Part shown: piece by piece, positions 16,140 to 25,826 of the stretch
How the letters are laid out: the number at the start of each line of letters is the position of its first letter
How positions within the stretch are numbered: position 1 is the stretch's first letter
Assembly (NCBI GenBank): GCA_947488175.1
Contig: CANKYO010000003.1
Location: 463,170 to 527,169 of the forward strand
Direction: 5' to 3'
DNA: 64,000 nucleotides
Source of the DNA: an uncultured Paracoccaceae bacterium
GTDB taxonomy: Bacteria; Pseudomonadota; Alphaproteobacteria; Rhodobacterales; Rhodobacteraceae
Translations under genes and position numbers: made by a program
Notes under the pieces: model-generated
Seen by the model: only the letters and a program-made list of their open reading frames with translations
The model's database searches: none
What the model was told of the DNA's origin: nothing

Positions 16140-17246
16140 TCACAATGGCCTGGTCTTGGACAACCACACCTTCAGCCCTCCGTGGGGGATGGCTGGCCCT
16201 TTGGGGCCGAAGGGGAGGCCGGTGGCTTTGGCCAGCCCGGCGTCGTTGGTGACGATCCCGACCCGCCAGCCTGTGAACCGTGATTTGAGCGTTTCCCCCA
16301 GCCCCGCATAGACCCTGTAGAGCATTTTCGGATTGCCGATCCGTCCGCCGTAGGGTGGGTTGCAGATGATCAGGCCAGGTGGGCCTTCGGGTGGCTGGAT
16401 GTCGCTGGCGTTGAGGTTCTGGAAGGTGATCAGGTGGCCGACGCCTGCCCGTTCGGCGTTGGCGGTCGCCATGCGCACGGCGCCTGCGTCGCGGTCGGAG
16501 CCGTGGAAGTGGCTCGTCGGATGGGTGGTTTCACCCTTCTTGCGCATCTCGGCCCATGTGTCGGGTTTGAAGCTGGCGAGCTGTTCGAAGGCGAAGGACC
16601 GGGTGCGGCCGGGGTGCAGCCCGGCGGCGATCTCTGCCGCTTCGATCAAGAAGGTGCCGGAGCCGCACATGGGGTCGAGCACGGGTTCGCGCCCGGTATA
16701 GCCGCATTCGCGCAGCATCAGTGCTGCCAGCGTTTCGCGCATGGGGGCCTTGCCCACGGCCTCTTTGTGCCCGCGCTTGTGGAGGCTTTCGCCGGATGTG
16801 TCGACGCTGAGTGTGACCCGGTTGTCGTCGATCCGCGCCTTGATGGCGATGGGGGCGTCGGCGCTGATCTGGTATCCTTGCGCCTTGATCGCATTTTCGA
16901 TCCGCTGGGTGGCGGCGCCAGCGTGGTAGATCTTGGATTTGCGGGATGTCGCGACCTCGACCCGCACGGGCACGTCCGTCCGCAGCACGTCGCCCCAGGG
17001 AAATTTACGCGCCCGTTTATCGAGTTGGGCGAGGTGGAAGGCCATGAAGGACCCGATCCGCGCCAGTACCCGTGTGGCCCCGCGCATGGTCAGGTTGGCC
17101 CGCCAGACATCCGCCCATGTGCCGGTGATCGTGACCCCGCCGGGCGTGACTTTCGCATCGGCAAAGCCGTTTTCATGTGCCTCGGCCAGCAGGGCCTGTT
17201 CCAGCCCCGGGGTCGCGGTCATGAAAATCTCGAACCTGTCTGTCAT
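16140..17246 (-). CDS. THUMP-domain class I SAM-dependent RNA methyltransferase
   Basis: A 368-residue RNA methyltransferase of the RlmL/YpsC (guanine-N2) group. The N-terminal part (about residues 1-150) is a THUMP-type RNA-binding domain with FMTATPGLEQALLAE and FPWGDVL. The catalytic half carries DPMCGSGTFLIEAAEIAAG (SAM loop) and the methylation motif IICNPPYGGRIGN, typical of N2-guanine or N6-adenine methyl transfer. The start is placed at the ATG at 17246 (MTDRFEIFMT); upstream in-frame codons are not conserved in type. The gene stands alone. The likely target is 23S rRNA or tRNA, which the sequence does not settle. Confidence 0.85.
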   Translation of the reverse strand: MTDRFEIFMTATPGLEQALLAEAHENGFADAKVTPGGVTITGTWADVWRANLTMRGATRVLARIGSFMAFHLAQLDKRARKFPWGDVLRTDVPVRVEVATSRKSKIYHAGAATQRIENAIKAQGYQISADAPIAIKARIDDNRVTLSVDTSGESLHKRGHKEAVGKAPMRETLAALMLRECGYTGREPVLDPMCGSGTFLIEAAEIAAGLHPGRTRSFAFEQLASFKPDTWAEMRKKGETTHPTSHFHGSDRDAGAVRMATANAERAGVGHLITFQNLNASDIQPPEGPPGLIICNPPYGGRIGNPKMLYRVYAGLGETLKSRFTGWRVGIVTNDAGLAKATGLPFGPKGPAIPHGGLKVWLSKTRPL

Positions 17247-17509
17247 TGGAGGTGCATAGTGGTAAGCCTGTGGCGCGCGCAAGGGTGGGTGGCCGATGAT
17301 GGATGACGGGTCTCTGGGGGCTATCCCAGTGGGTTTGCCGAACACGCGTTCATTGTGACCGGCTGATCCTTTGGGTTGTAGCAATTTTTTGCCTGCCAAT
17401 CAGGCAGCGATCAGCGCCTTATTGCCCTGAAACAGGGTCTTCGCCTGTCTCCTTTGCCCGCGTTGCATGGGCTGCTTACAACCAACGGCGGGGCGCTTGG
17501 AGAGACACA

Positions 17510-18016
17510 ATGAAATATCATCTTTCGGTCCTGGCGGTCTGCGCCCTCGCAGCCTGTGGCAGCAGCAGCGGTGGATCCAGCACGTCAACGATGGGTGCAT
17601 CGAATTTGCAGGCCACGCCGTCGGTACCCAGCGCGCCCACCAATCAGAGCTTTGCGGGTCTGCTGAACAATGCCCGGGCCGGCAGTGGCGCCGGTGCTGT
17701 CAGCTATGACGCCCGTCTGGGTGCGGCTGCCCAGGGCCATGCCAATGACATGTTGGCCAATAACTACTTCAGTCATACCGGGCGCAACGGGTCGAGCGCT
17801 GGTGATCGCATCAGGGCGCAGGGCTATAACTGGCGGACCTATGGCGAGAATATCGCCCGTGGTCAGCAGACCGAGGCGGATGTGTTCCAGGCCTGGCAGA
17901 ATTCCAGCGGCCACAGGCGCAACAACCTGAACCCGAATTTCGAGGATTTTGGTCTGGCGAAGGCCGGGTCGGGGTCAAACAAGTATTGGGTTCTGGTGCT
18001 GGCGACCGAGCGTTAG
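17510..18016 (+). CDS. CAP-domain (SCP/PR1-like) lipoprotein
   Basis: A 168-residue secreted lipoprotein. The signal peptide ends in the lipobox LAACGSSS, followed by a Ser/Thr/Gly-rich linker, then a CAP domain (about residues 45-165). Family-like motifs are LLNNARAGSGAGAVSYDARL, AAQGHANDMLANNYFSHTGR, GENIARG and HRRNNLNPNFEDFGLAKAG. CAP proteins of bacteria have unsettled biochemical roles. The ATG at 17510 is chosen because TTGGAGAG precedes it and the lipobox then falls at the normal place. The 3' end overlaps the end of the Slam-like gene by 4 nt (convergent). A second CAP lipoprotein lies on the other side of that gene. Confidence 0.85.
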   Translation: MKYHLSVLAVCALAACGSSSGGSSTSTMGASNLQATPSVPSAPTNQSFAGLLNNARAGSGAGAVSYDARLGAAAQGHANDMLANNYFSHTGRNGSSAGDRIRAQGYNWRTYGENIARGQQTEADVFQAWQNSSGHRRNNLNPNFEDFGLAKAGSGSNKYWVLVLATER

Positions 18017-19359
18017 AAGTTTGATGAAATCCCGACACGCGCCTGCAGTTGTGAACTGGTGAACTGATCCACATTGGATTTGGTTCGCCGTGCGGAGACC
18101 GACACGCTGGGCGAAAAGCCGAAGTAGCTGATATCCTCAAAGACAACCGTGCCGCCGATGCTGGCATAATCGTCCCGGCGACCATCGAGTGAGAGCGAGA
18201 ATTCCTTGTATTCGGTGTGCCCCACGCCGACGGAGAAAGACCATTTAGTGCCCAATATTGCCTGATCGAAACCGTAGCCCAGCGTCAATTGGGTGTCGGT
18301 GAAGTTTTCTTCGATATCGTTGGCATCGTTGAACAGCCCGGTCACGGACACATCCAGCCGATCATTGTTGGGAAGTGTCTGGGTGTATAGCAGCCCGAGC
18401 GTATAGATGAACCGGTCAGGAAATCTGTCGTCGATCAGTTTGCGTTCTTCCAGTTGCCCGATGACACCGAAGACGGCTGACGGCCCCATCTTCATATCCT
18501 GCCGCAGTGACACTCGCCAGTTGTTCCACAACAGGTCCCCGCTATACCACACCCGGCCCAGCCCAAATGACAGGCTTGTCGGTCCTTCGGGCGAGACCAG
18601 CCATTCCTGATTGATCGAGATATCGGCCAGCGCCAAGGCATAGTCACTGCCTGATAGGTCAGGCACCCGATCTTGCGTATCTTCCGACAGGGTGTAAGTC
18701 CGCCCAAACACGTAGAGGCCCAGAGACGTGCGTTGCCGGTCGGAACTGGCAATCCTGTACGAGAGTTGCGCATCGCCTGAATACTCGATCCCCGACAGCG
18801 CCACGCTGCTGGGGGGCAGTCCGAATTCGATGTCCAGCCCTTCGAGCCTGAACGTGTCGCTGTCCGCCCCGTTATTAATGTTATCGGATGGTGCTGCGTT
18901 GAAATTGAACTGTGCGGAAAGCGGGTTTTCTTCGCGGATTCGGCTGAATTCGGTGACGATGGTCGCCGCGTCCTCGCTTGAGCCGATGTGGTTGGCCGCC
19001 TGCCGCAGCCACCATTCGGCCCGCACATATTGCCGTGCCGCAAACCGTGCCCCGCCAGCCAGACGGGCCGATTGCAGCTTTTCCTCCCGGGTTTGCGCGA
19101 TGCGGTAAGCCTGGCCAGCAGTTCGGGCGGCCTCTGGATGCTGTCCCAGCTCCGATAGGGCTAAAGCCCGCAAGAAGAGTGCGGCGAAATTGTTGGGGGA
19201 TTGTTCCAGGGCGGCATCGCTCAGCGTCAGCGCGGTTGCCGGATCACCCCCGGTTAAGGCCGTTTCCGCGTCCAGCACGATCTGGTCGGTCGCGGTCTGC
19301 GCAAACGCCGTCGTGGCACACAGCGCGATGACACCGCTGAGACGACAAAGAAAGTTCAT
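18013..19359 (-). CDS. Slam/DUF560-like outer membrane protein with TPR N-terminus
   Basis: A 448-residue protein with a signal peptide (MNFLCRLSGVIALCATTAFA). Residues about 25-130 form TPR-like helical repeats (AETALTGGDPATALTLSDAA, AALFLRALALSELGQHPEAA). From NFNAAPSDNINNG onward the protein is a series of amphipathic strands with alternating polar and hydrophobic residues, ending in the outer-membrane-type C-terminal phenylalanine (VGISSNF). This TPR-plus-barrel architecture is that of Slam (surface lipoprotein assembly modulator), which moves lipoproteins to the cell surface. The two neighbouring CAP lipoproteins would be natural clients, but this is inference. Other TPR-barrel porin families remain possible. 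Confidence 0.7.
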   Translation of the reverse strand: MNFLCRLSGVIALCATTAFAQTATDQIVLDAETALTGGDPATALTLSDAALEQSPNNFAALFLRALALSELGQHPEAARTAGQAYRIAQTREEKLQSARLAGGARFAARQYVRAEWWLRQAANHIGSSEDAATIVTEFSRIREENPLSAQFNFNAAPSDNINNGADSDTFRLEGLDIEFGLPPSSVALSGIEYSGDAQLSYRIASSDRQRTSLGLYVFGRTYTLSEDTQDRVPDLSGSDYALALADISINQEWLVSPEGPTSLSFGLGRVWYSGDLLWNNWRVSLRQDMKMGPSAVFGVIGQLEERKLIDDRFPDRFIYTLGLLYTQTLPNNDRLDVSVTGLFNDANDIEENFTDTQLTLGYGFDQAILGTKWSFSVGVGHTEYKEFSLSLDGRRDDYASIGGTVVFEDISYFGFSPSVSVSARRTKSNVDQFTSSQLQARVGISSNF

Positions 19360-19575
19360 AATCGCAAGGCCTTTTACATCATAACGCCGCTGGAATGCGC
19401 GAAACTACCGACAATTGTGACATGGGCAAGGCATCCCGCAATTGTGGCCAAAACATGGCCGCGAAACGCGTGATGTGAGCGAAATATCGCCGTAAAATCA
19501 ATGCGTAACGCTGACCGCTTACGAGATGATGATGTTGTGTCTACCACTTCTGTCTGGGGGCCCAGGAGATGATAG

Positions 19576-20106
19576 ATGAAGTACGCAATTTCTTTGGTGG
19601 CCCTTTGCCTGCTGCCAGCATGTATGGGTGGCGGGTCGGACGGACCATCGGCGCCCACAACACAGCTCAACACTGACTTTGGCACCCTGCTGAACGGGGT
19701 TCGTATGGGCAATGGCGCTGCCGCCGTTGCATTTGACCAGCGGGTGGCGAATGCTGCACAGTCTCATGCGACCGATATGGTGGTCGACAATTACTTTGCA
19801 CACGACACCCAGAACCCAACCCCGGAATGTGGAAATCCGTGTGATGCGGGTGAACGCCTGCTGGCTGAAGGTTACACCTGGAAAGTGTTTTACGAGGGCA
19901 TTGGTCGCGGTAACAACCTGACACTTCAGCAACTGCTGGATGCATGGGAGGCCGGTGGTGCCGGCGGAGACTTCAGCGTTGACGGCGACAATGGTGCGTC
20001 GAACAATATCAACCTCGCGGATTTTGAGCATTTTGGCATCGCCAAAGCTGGACCCGATGGGAACCAACGCTGGGTTCTTCTGATGGCTGACCCAACTGAC
20101 CCCTAA
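19576..20106 (+). CDS. CAP-domain lipoprotein, second copy
   Basis: A 176-residue lipoprotein with lipobox LLPACMGGG at Cys16 and a CAP domain starting at about residue 35 ([58 protein letters not shown]). It contains an insertion with two Cys ([14 protein letters not shown]), which may form a disulphide. It is clearly homologous to the lipoprotein at 17510 but diverged. It is divergent from the Slam-like gene across a 216-nt promoter region, and its last bases overlap the convergent methyltransferase gene by 4 nt. The CAGGAG sequence 10 nt upstream supports the start. Confidence 0.85.
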   Translation: MKYAISLVALCLLPACMGGGSDGPSAPTTQLNTDFGTLLNGVRMGNGAAAVAFDQRVANAAQSHATDMVVDNYFAHDTQNPTPECGNPCDAGERLLAEGYTWKVFYEGIGRGNNLTLQQLLDAWEAGGAGGDFSVDGDNGASNNINLADFEHFGIAKAGPDGNQRWVLLMADPTDP

Positions 20107-20873
20107 GACTTCTGCGCTGTCCTCGCCGTTTCCGGTTTCGGTTTCGGCTTGGTGATCTCTTCCAAGGCCCTGAGTGGCCGCTTGACCGCCTCGCCCAGTC
20201 CCGGGCGGGTCGGCGCGGCCATTTGTTTGCTGACTTCGACGATCAGAACCCCACCGGCCACAACGAAAGGCATGTTGTGGCCGACCTTTTCCAGCAGCCC
20301 TGCCGATTTGCGCCAGAGCTTGGCAGATGACGGCGGCTGGTAGAGCGCCGATAAGGTGTGTTCGGTGACAAAGCGGTGCTTGCGCAGTTGCGCTTCAAGC
20401 TGGCCCAGCGAATAGGGTCGCCCGTAGCCGAACGGTGTGGCGTCTGACCGTGACCAAAGCCCGCCCCGGTTGGGCACGATGAACACCGCCCGTCCGCCGG
20501 GGCCGAGGACCCGCCAAGCCTCGTCCAGGAGCGACGATGGCGTTTCGGATGTTTCCAGCCCGTGCATCAGCACCAGTTTGTCCACATGCCCTGTTTCCAG
20601 CGGCCAGAGCGTGTCTTCGCACAACACGCTGACATTCTGCGCATCGGGCGGCCATGGCATGACCCCTTGCGGCCCCGGCATCAGCCCGATCACCCGCCGC
20701 GCGTCTTTCAGATAGGGCCGCAGCAGGGGGACCGCAAAGCCGAAGCCCACGACCATCTGTCCCTTGGCCTCTGGCCAGAGGTTCACCAGTTCATCCCGGA
20801 TCACCTTTTGCGCAGCCCGCCCCAACGCGCTGCGGTAGTAGAAATTTCGCAGATCAAGCACGTCGAGATGCAT
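20103..20873 (-). CDS. class I SAM-dependent methyltransferase next to gloB
   Basis: A 256-residue cytosolic methyltransferase. [20 protein letters not shown] is the usual alphaproteobacterial N-terminus of this family, which sits beside gloB in many genomes. The SAM region is [16 protein letters not shown], then LEDTL-type acidic and [11 protein letters not shown], followed by [21 protein letters not shown], the classic post-motif of class I methyltransferases. The start at 20873 is preferred over an upstream in-frame ATG that would run into the gloB promoter. The substrate is unknown. It is divergent from gloB with 61 nt between the starts. Confidence 0.8.
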   Translation of the reverse strand: MHLDVLDLRNFYYRSALGRAAQKVIRDELVNLWPEAKGQMVVGFGFAVPLLRPYLKDARRVIGLMPGPQGVMPWPPDAQNVSVLCEDTLWPLETGHVDKLVLMHGLETSETPSSLLDEAWRVLGPGGRAVFIVPNRGGLWSRSDATPFGYGRPYSLGQLEAQLRKHRFVTEHTLSALYQPPSSAKLWRKSAGLLEKVGHNMPFVVAGGVLIVEVSKQMAAPTRPGLGEAVKRPLRALEEITKPKPKPETARTAQKS

Positions 20874-20934
20874 TGCGGTTTGGGTCCCCTTGGGCGAAGC
20901 TAGGGCAAGAATACCAACAGGAGGCCGATTTACC

Positions 20935-21711
20935 ATGCCAAACGATTTTGCCCCGATTGATATGGTGGTTGTGCCGTGCCTGTCCGACAACTATGCGTTT
21001 CTGGTCCATAACCGTGATACTGGCGAAACCGCGCTGGTCGACGCCCCCGAGGCGAAGCCCATTCAGGCCGCGTTGAAGGCCAAGGGCTGGACCCTGACCG
21101 ATATTCTGATCACCCATCACCATGGCGATCATATCGATGGTGTGTCAGAACTGCGTGAAGGCGCGCGCGTTATCGGGGCGGCGCGCGATGCGCACCGGTT
21201 GCCCCCCTTAGACGTGCAGGTCGCAGATGGAGATATGATCGAGATTTGTGGCGTTGATACGCATGTGCTGGATGTATCCGGGCACACGATTGGCCATATC
21301 GCCTATCATATGCCCGAGCCGGAACTGGCCTTTACCGCCGACAGCCTGATGGCGCTGGGCTGTGGTCGCCTGTTCGAAGGGACGGCGGCCCAGATGTGGG
21401 AAAGCCTGCAAAAACTGCGTTCATTACCGGAAGACACGATCATTTGTTCGGGTCATGAATATACCGAAACCAATGCCCGTTTTGCCCTGTCCCTTGACGC
21501 TGACAATAACGACCTTATCTCTCGTGTCGAAGGGATTGCGGCCGCGCGCGCTGCCGGACGCCCGACTGTGCCTTCCGCACTTGATGAAGAAATGCGCACG
21601 AACCCGTTTTTGCGGGCCGATGACCCTGCGTTCAAGGCTGTGCTGGGCATGGCCGATTCAACCGATGTGGATGTTTTTGCCGAGATCAGGGCACGCAAAG
21701 ACAAATTTTAA
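20935..21711 (+). CDS. gloB: hydroxyacylglutathione hydrolase (glyoxalase II)
   Basis: GloB hydrolyses S-lactoylglutathione to lactate and glutathione, the second step of methylglyoxal detoxification. The 258-residue metallo-beta-lactamase-fold protein has the metal motif [10 protein letters not shown] (residues 60-69), the third ligand region [13 protein letters not shown], the [18 protein letters not shown] loop and [14 protein letters not shown], all glyoxalase II signatures. The C-terminal [10 protein letters not shown] is the glutathione-binding end. AGGAGG lies 8-9 nt before the ATG at 20935. The protein is full length. Confidence 0.93.
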   Translation: MPNDFAPIDMVVVPCLSDNYAFLVHNRDTGETALVDAPEAKPIQAALKAKGWTLTDILITHHHGDHIDGVSELREGARVIGAARDAHRLPPLDVQVADGDMIEICGVDTHVLDVSGHTIGHIAYHMPEPELAFTADSLMALGCGRLFEGTAAQMWESLQKLRSLPEDTIICSGHEYTETNARFALSLDADNNDLISRVEGIAAARAAGRPTVPSALDEEMRTNPFLRADDPAFKAVLGMADSTDVDVFAEIRARKDKF

Positions 21712-21889
21712 CCACGATGATGTGACATCGTGACCCAAAGCAGATGAATTTCTGGACTTCACGTTATTTGTGAAGCCGAATGATAAAAAAGTCCTTGAAG
21801 GTTCGCGGATAAAACCAAACCTTAAGGATAAGAGGCCACGGTTGGCGTGTGCAGTATATGCCGACCCCCGATGTGAAGGAGCACAGATC

Positions 21890-24217
21890 GTGCCATCATT
21901 TTCGACAACACTTGAGCAGTCCATTCATGGGGCCCTTGCCCTGGCAAATGCACGCAAGCACGAACTCGCCACGCTGGAGCATTTGCTGCTGGCGCTGATT
22001 GATGAACCTGACGCGGCCCGTGTGATGCGTGCCTGTTCGGTCAATCTGGATGAGTTGCGCAAGGATCTTGAACAGTTCATCGAGGATGATCTGTCGACCC
22101 TGATCACCGATGTCGAAGGGTCAGAGGCCGTACCGACCGCCGCCTTCCAGCGGGTCATTCAGCGTGCCGCCATTCATGTGCAATCCTCCGGCCGGAACGA
22201 GGTGACAGGCGCCAATGTACTGGTCGCCATCTTTGCCGAGCGCGAAAGCAATGCTGCCTATTTCCTGCAGGAGCAGGACATGACCCGCTATGACGCGGTG
22301 AATTTCATCGCCCATGGTGTGGCCAAGGACCCTGCATTCGGGGAATCGCGCCCTGTGACGGGTTCAGCTGAAGAAGGTGAGACAGTATCGGTTGGTGCCG
22401 ATGGCGATGAAAAGGAAAGCGCATTGGCGAAGTACTGCGTTGACCTGAACGCCAAGGCCACAAAAGGCGATGTTGATCCGTTGATCGGCCGAGCGCATGA
22501 GGTAGAGCGCTGCATTCAGGTGCTGTGTCGTCGTCGCAAGAACAACCCGCTATTGGTGGGTGACCCTGGCGTCGGAAAGACTGCGATTGCGGAAGGTTTG
22601 GCCTTCAAGATCGTGAATGGCGAAACGCCGGAGGTGTTGGCCTCTGCCACGATCTATAGCCTTGATATGGGCGCGCTGCTGGCCGGAACCCGCTATCGCG
22701 GTGATTTCGAGGAACGGTTGAAGGCCGTGATGTCCGAGATGGAAAATCACCCGGATGCGGTGCTGTTCATTGATGAAATCCATACTGTCATCGGTGCTGG
22801 TGCGACTTCTGGTGGGGCGATGGATGCATCGAACCTGCTGAAACCTGCGTTGCAGGGCGGCAAGCTGCGCTGCATGGGGTCGACCACCTACAAGGAATTC
22901 CGCCAGCATTTCGAAAAGGATCGCGCATTGTCCCGCCGGTTCCAGAAGATTGATGTGACCGAACCTTCGGTGCCGGACTCGATCAAGATCCTGCAGGGGT
23001 TGAAGCCCTACTTCGAAGAGCATCACAGCATCAAATACACCGCTGATGCGATCAAGACGGCTGTGGAGTTGTCGGCGCGCTATATCAACGACCGCAAATT
23101 GCCCGACAAGGCGATTGACGTGATTGATGAGGCGGGTGCGGCCCAGCATCTGGTTGCGGAATCGAAGCGTCGCAAGACGATTGGCACCAAAGAGATCGAG
23201 AATGTGGTCGCCAAGATCGCCCGCATTCCGCCCAAGAACGTGTCGAAAGATGATGCCGAGGTGCTGAAAGATCTGGAGAAGACACTGAAGCGCGTGGTCT
23301 TTGGTCAGGATACGGCTATCGAGGCGCTGTCATCTGCCATCAAACTGGCGCGGGCTGGTCTGCGTGAGCCTGAAAAGCCTATCGGCAACTACCTGTTCGC
23401 GGGTCCGACCGGTGTGGGTAAAACCGAGGTGGCCAAGCAGTTGGCCAGCACACTGGGCGTAGAGCTGCTGCGCTTTGACATGTCGGAATATATGGAAAAG
23501 CACGCGGTTTCGCGTCTGATTGGTGCGCCTCCGGGCTATGTCGGTTTTGATCAGGGTGGCATGCTGACCGATGGGGTCGATCAGAACCCGCATTGCGTGC
23601 TGCTGCTGGATGAGATGGAAAAGGCGCACCCAGATGTCTACAACATCCTGCTGCAGGTGATGGATCACGGGAAGCTGACCGACCATAACGGCCGGACGAC
23701 AGATTTCCGCAATGTGATCCTCATCATGACGTCGAACGCGGGTGCGGCTGAAATGTCAAAGAACGCCATGGGCTTTGGCCGTGAGGCACGGACAGGTGAA
23801 GATACGGCGGCGATCGAACGCACATTCACACCGGAATTCCGGAACCGTCTCGATGCGATCATCAGCTTTGGTGCTTTGCCGAAACCGGTGATCATGCAGG
23901 TGGTCGAGAAGTTTGTGCTGCAGCTTGAAGCGCAGTTGATCGACCGCAATGTGCATATCGAACTGACACCTGCTGCTGCCGAATGGCTGGCCGACAAGGG
24001 CTATGATGAGAAGATGGGCGCGCGGCCGCTGGGCCGTGTCATCCAAGAGCACATCAAGAAGCCGCTGGCCGAAGAACTGCTGTTCGGCAAGCTTGTCAAA
24101 GGCGGAATCGTCAAGGTTGGCGTCAAGAAGGGCGCGCTTGAGCTGAAATATCTGGAGCCCGAGCAAGGCAAGATCACCGACAAGGGTGACAAGCCGCCGT
24201 TGCTGACCGCCGATTGA
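21890..24217 (+). CDS. clpA: ClpA, ATP-dependent Clp protease ATP-binding subunit
   Basis: A 775-residue AAA+ unfoldase of the ClpAP protease. The N-terminal domain starts [20 protein letters not shown] and [19 protein letters not shown]. The first Walker A is GDPGVGKTA (near residue 225), with the Walker B-type motif [14 protein letters not shown]; the second Walker A is GPTGVGKTE (near 506), with [17 protein letters not shown] choose GTG at 21890 because AAGGAG lies upstream and the family N-terminus starts there. An in-frame ATG at 21770 would add an unrelated leader. The adaptor gene clpS is not adjacent here, unlike in many relatives. A good terminator follows the stop. Confidence 0.93.
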   Translation: MPSFSTTLEQSIHGALALANARKHELATLEHLLLALIDEPDAARVMRACSVNLDELRKDLEQFIEDDLSTLITDVEGSEAVPTAAFQRVIQRAAIHVQSSGRNEVTGANVLVAIFAERESNAAYFLQEQDMTRYDAVNFIAHGVAKDPAFGESRPVTGSAEEGETVSVGADGDEKESALAKYCVDLNAKATKGDVDPLIGRAHEVERCIQVLCRRRKNNPLLVGDPGVGKTAIAEGLAFKIVNGETPEVLASATIYSLDMGALLAGTRYRGDFEERLKAVMSEMENHPDAVLFIDEIHTVIGAGATSGGAMDASNLLKPALQGGKLRCMGSTTYKEFRQHFEKDRALSRRFQKIDVTEPSVPDSIKILQGLKPYFEEHHSIKYTADAIKTAVELSARYINDRKLPDKAIDVIDEAGAAQHLVAESKRRKTIGTKEIENVVAKIARIPPKNVSKDDAEVLKDLEKTLKRVVFGQDTAIEALSSAIKLARAGLREPEKPIGNYLFAGPTGVGKTEVAKQLASTLGVELLRFDMSEYMEKHAVSRLIGAPPGYVGFDQGGMLTDGVDQNPHCVLLLDEMEKAHPDVYNILLQVMDHGKLTDHNGRTTDFRNVILIMTSNAGAAEMSKNAMGFGREARTGEDTAAIERTFTPEFRNRLDAIISFGALPKPVIMQVVEKFVLQLEAQLIDRNVHIELTPAAAEWLADKGYDEKMGARPLGRVIQEHIKKPLAEELLFGKLVKGGIVKVGVKKGALELKYLEPEQGKITDKGDKPPLLTAD

Positions 24218-24247
24218 CGCAAGGGTGCGACACAAGAAACAACAACG

Positions 24248-24276
24248 GCCCGGCGGCATCCCCGCCGGGCTTCTTT
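24248..24276 (+). terminator. rho-independent terminator after clpA
   Basis: A perfect 9-bp stem GCCCGGCGG / CCGCCGGGC with a CATCC loop at 24248-24270 is followed by TTCTTT. It lies 30 nt after the clpA stop and immediately before the start of the next small gene. Confidence 0.85.
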
Positions 24277-24277
24277 C

Positions 24278-24526
24278 ATGAACCGCGTTGAAGCCTACGA
24301 CATTTTGCGAAAGCATATCGATTTGTTCGTCACGTATTGTGCCGACAGGTCGCTCGAAGAAGACGTGCAGGGCGCAAGCGGAATCTGGTACCGGGTCGAA
24401 ATCAAGGTCGTATCTGGCGCTGATGGTGAAGAGGTGCATGCCCTGATCCATGACCACAATTCCCACTGGTTCACGATGATCGAGGAACGGGTGCGTTATC
24501 AGCGCAGGACGCTTCACTCCGACTAG
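24278..24526 (+). CDS. small hypothetical protein after clpA
   Basis: An 82-residue soluble, acidic protein (MNRVEAYDILRKHIDLFVTY) with alternating strand-like stretches (WYRVEIKVVSG, VHALIHDHNSHWFTMIEERV). I do not recognise the family. The ATG begins right at the T-run of the clpA terminator, so there is no Shine-Dalgarno sequence. Either it is expressed by read-through, or from a promoter with a very short leader, or the start is misplaced. Codon use is like that of its neighbours, which supports a real gene. Confidence 0.55.
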   Translation: MNRVEAYDILRKHIDLFVTYCADRSLEEDVQGASGIWYRVEIKVVSGADGEEVHALIHDHNSHWFTMIEERVRYQRRTLHSD

Positions 24527-24980
24527 GGAGAATAATCAAAGTCGGGTGGAACGCTACGACAGGTTTGCAGGGTCGATGCGGCGACCGGACGAGCCCAAAT
24601 AGATCGCACCATCTACATGCAACGTGACACAGTGCGGACTTTCCCTGAAAGCCTGTCTTCATGTGGGACGTCTCGCGCCTTTGACGCGATGCAACGGATT
24701 TGCTGAATCGTATCAACGCGCCGCTTGACGCAATATTGGTCCAAACGTCTTGCATTTCTGACTCAGAACGGACCTACGCCGCAGGATGTGATGGGGTCGG
24801 CAAAGCGGGACAATCCCGACTTTCATTGCGAGAACCGCAACGACCGCTTGCGAACATTGACCGATATCCGACATTCCGTTGCCGGCAATAAAACCGTGCT
24901 AGTTTTGACAGACTTTGTGCCACAAACGATGCTCGGAGCGAACCGGATCTGCTGAGTGCAGCGGGTGTCCCGAAGGTCAG
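24527..24980. other. 454-nt intergenic region without a recognisable gene
   Basis: No open frame here has a ribosome binding site or protein-like composition. The right end abuts the stop of the siderophore ABC ATPase gene. I see no hairpin followed by a T-run and no RNA gene. Short in-frame stretches without homology suggest decayed sequence. Confidence 0.5.
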
Positions 24981-25826
24981 TTATTCTAAAGCATCTGCTT
25001 TTTGCGCACTCAAATTGGTGTTGCCTTCGGATTTGCCAATCCTGCCAAGCAGCGGCACGACCAACGGCAGATTGCTGTCGGGGCGGGTCATCACCGCACA
25101 GGGAATGTCGAACACTGTCTCGATGTTCTGAGAGGTCAGAACCTCTTTGACCGGACCTTCCGCCGCGACTTGGCCTGATTTGAACAGCACAATCCGATCC
25201 GCAACGGTGGCCGCCATGTTTAGATCATGAAGCACGATCACCACCGTCTTGCCGCCGTTCCGCGCCATCTGGCGCACCAGTGACAGCGTCGACAGCGCAT
25301 GAGAGATATCGAGGTGGTTGGTCGGCTCGTCCAAAAAAATAACCGGCGATTGCTGGGCCAGCACCATGGCCAGCCATGCCCGCTGTGCTTGGCCGCCGGA
25401 CAGGTTTGCCAGCGGCGTTTCAGCCAGCGCCACCATGGTGGTCGCGCGCAAGGCGGTGTCGATCGCGGTGTGATCACCGATGTCGAGCCCGGCGAAGGGT
25501 TTGCGGTGGGCATAGCGGCCAAGTGCCACCAGATCGCGCACGCGCATCTCCTCGGGCGCCGTGGGCGTCTGCCCCAGCATCGCGACCGTGCGGGCCAAGC
25601 CCTTGGCGCTCCATTGTCCGAGCGGCATGGCGTCGAGGATCACCTCGCCTGCCGACAGTGGCTGGATGCCCCGCATCGCCTTAAGCACCGTCGACTTGCC
25701 GCAGCCGTTGGGCCCGCACAGCGCTGTGACCTCGCCCTTGGGGATTGACAGCGTGAGACCGTTGAAAACCGTCATATCACGGTAGCCCATGATGCCCGCG
25801 TCGATGGTGATAAGAGGCTCAGGCAT
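24981..25826 (-). CDS. Fe3+-siderophore (FecE/FepC-type) ABC transporter ATP-binding protein
   Basis: A 281-residue ATPase that powers import of ferric siderophores or haem. The Walker A is GPNGCGKSTVLKAM, the signature LSGGQAQRAWLAMVLAQ, Walker B VIFLDEPTNHLD, and the H-loop IVLHDLNMA. QQSP and the 'ISHAL' region are typical of the FecE group. The start MPEPLITIDAG at 25826 overlaps the upstream permease by 8 nt. The gene is last in a three-gene operon with two permeases and is divergent from its likely binding protein at 27873. The ferric substrate is inferred from family and from the putative iron box between the two units. Confidence 0.88.
   Translation of the reverse strand: MPEPLITIDAGIMGYRDMTVFNGLTLSIPKGEVTALCGPNGCGKSTVLKAMRGIQPLSAGEVILDAMPLGQWSAKGLARTVAMLGQTPTAPEEMRVRDLVALGRYAHRKPFAGLDIGDHTAIDTALRATTMVALAETPLANLSGGQAQRAWLAMVLAQQSPVIFLDEPTNHLDISHALSTLSLVRQMARNGGKTVVIVLHDLNMAATVADRIVLFKSGQVAAEGPVKEVLTSQNIETVFDIPCAVMTRPDSNLPLVVPLLGRIGKSEGNTNLSAQKADALE

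Noticed and set aside
16434..17306. 290-codon open frame antisense to the THUMP methyltransferase
   Set aside because: Shadow frame of a conserved methyltransferase; no family-like motif.
17247..17509. tRNA or small RNA gene in the spacer before the CAP lipoprotein
   Set aside because: Only a small inverted repeat (GCCTGCCAATCAGGC) is present; no cloverleaf or T-loop sequence. I saw no tRNA or rRNA gene in the window.
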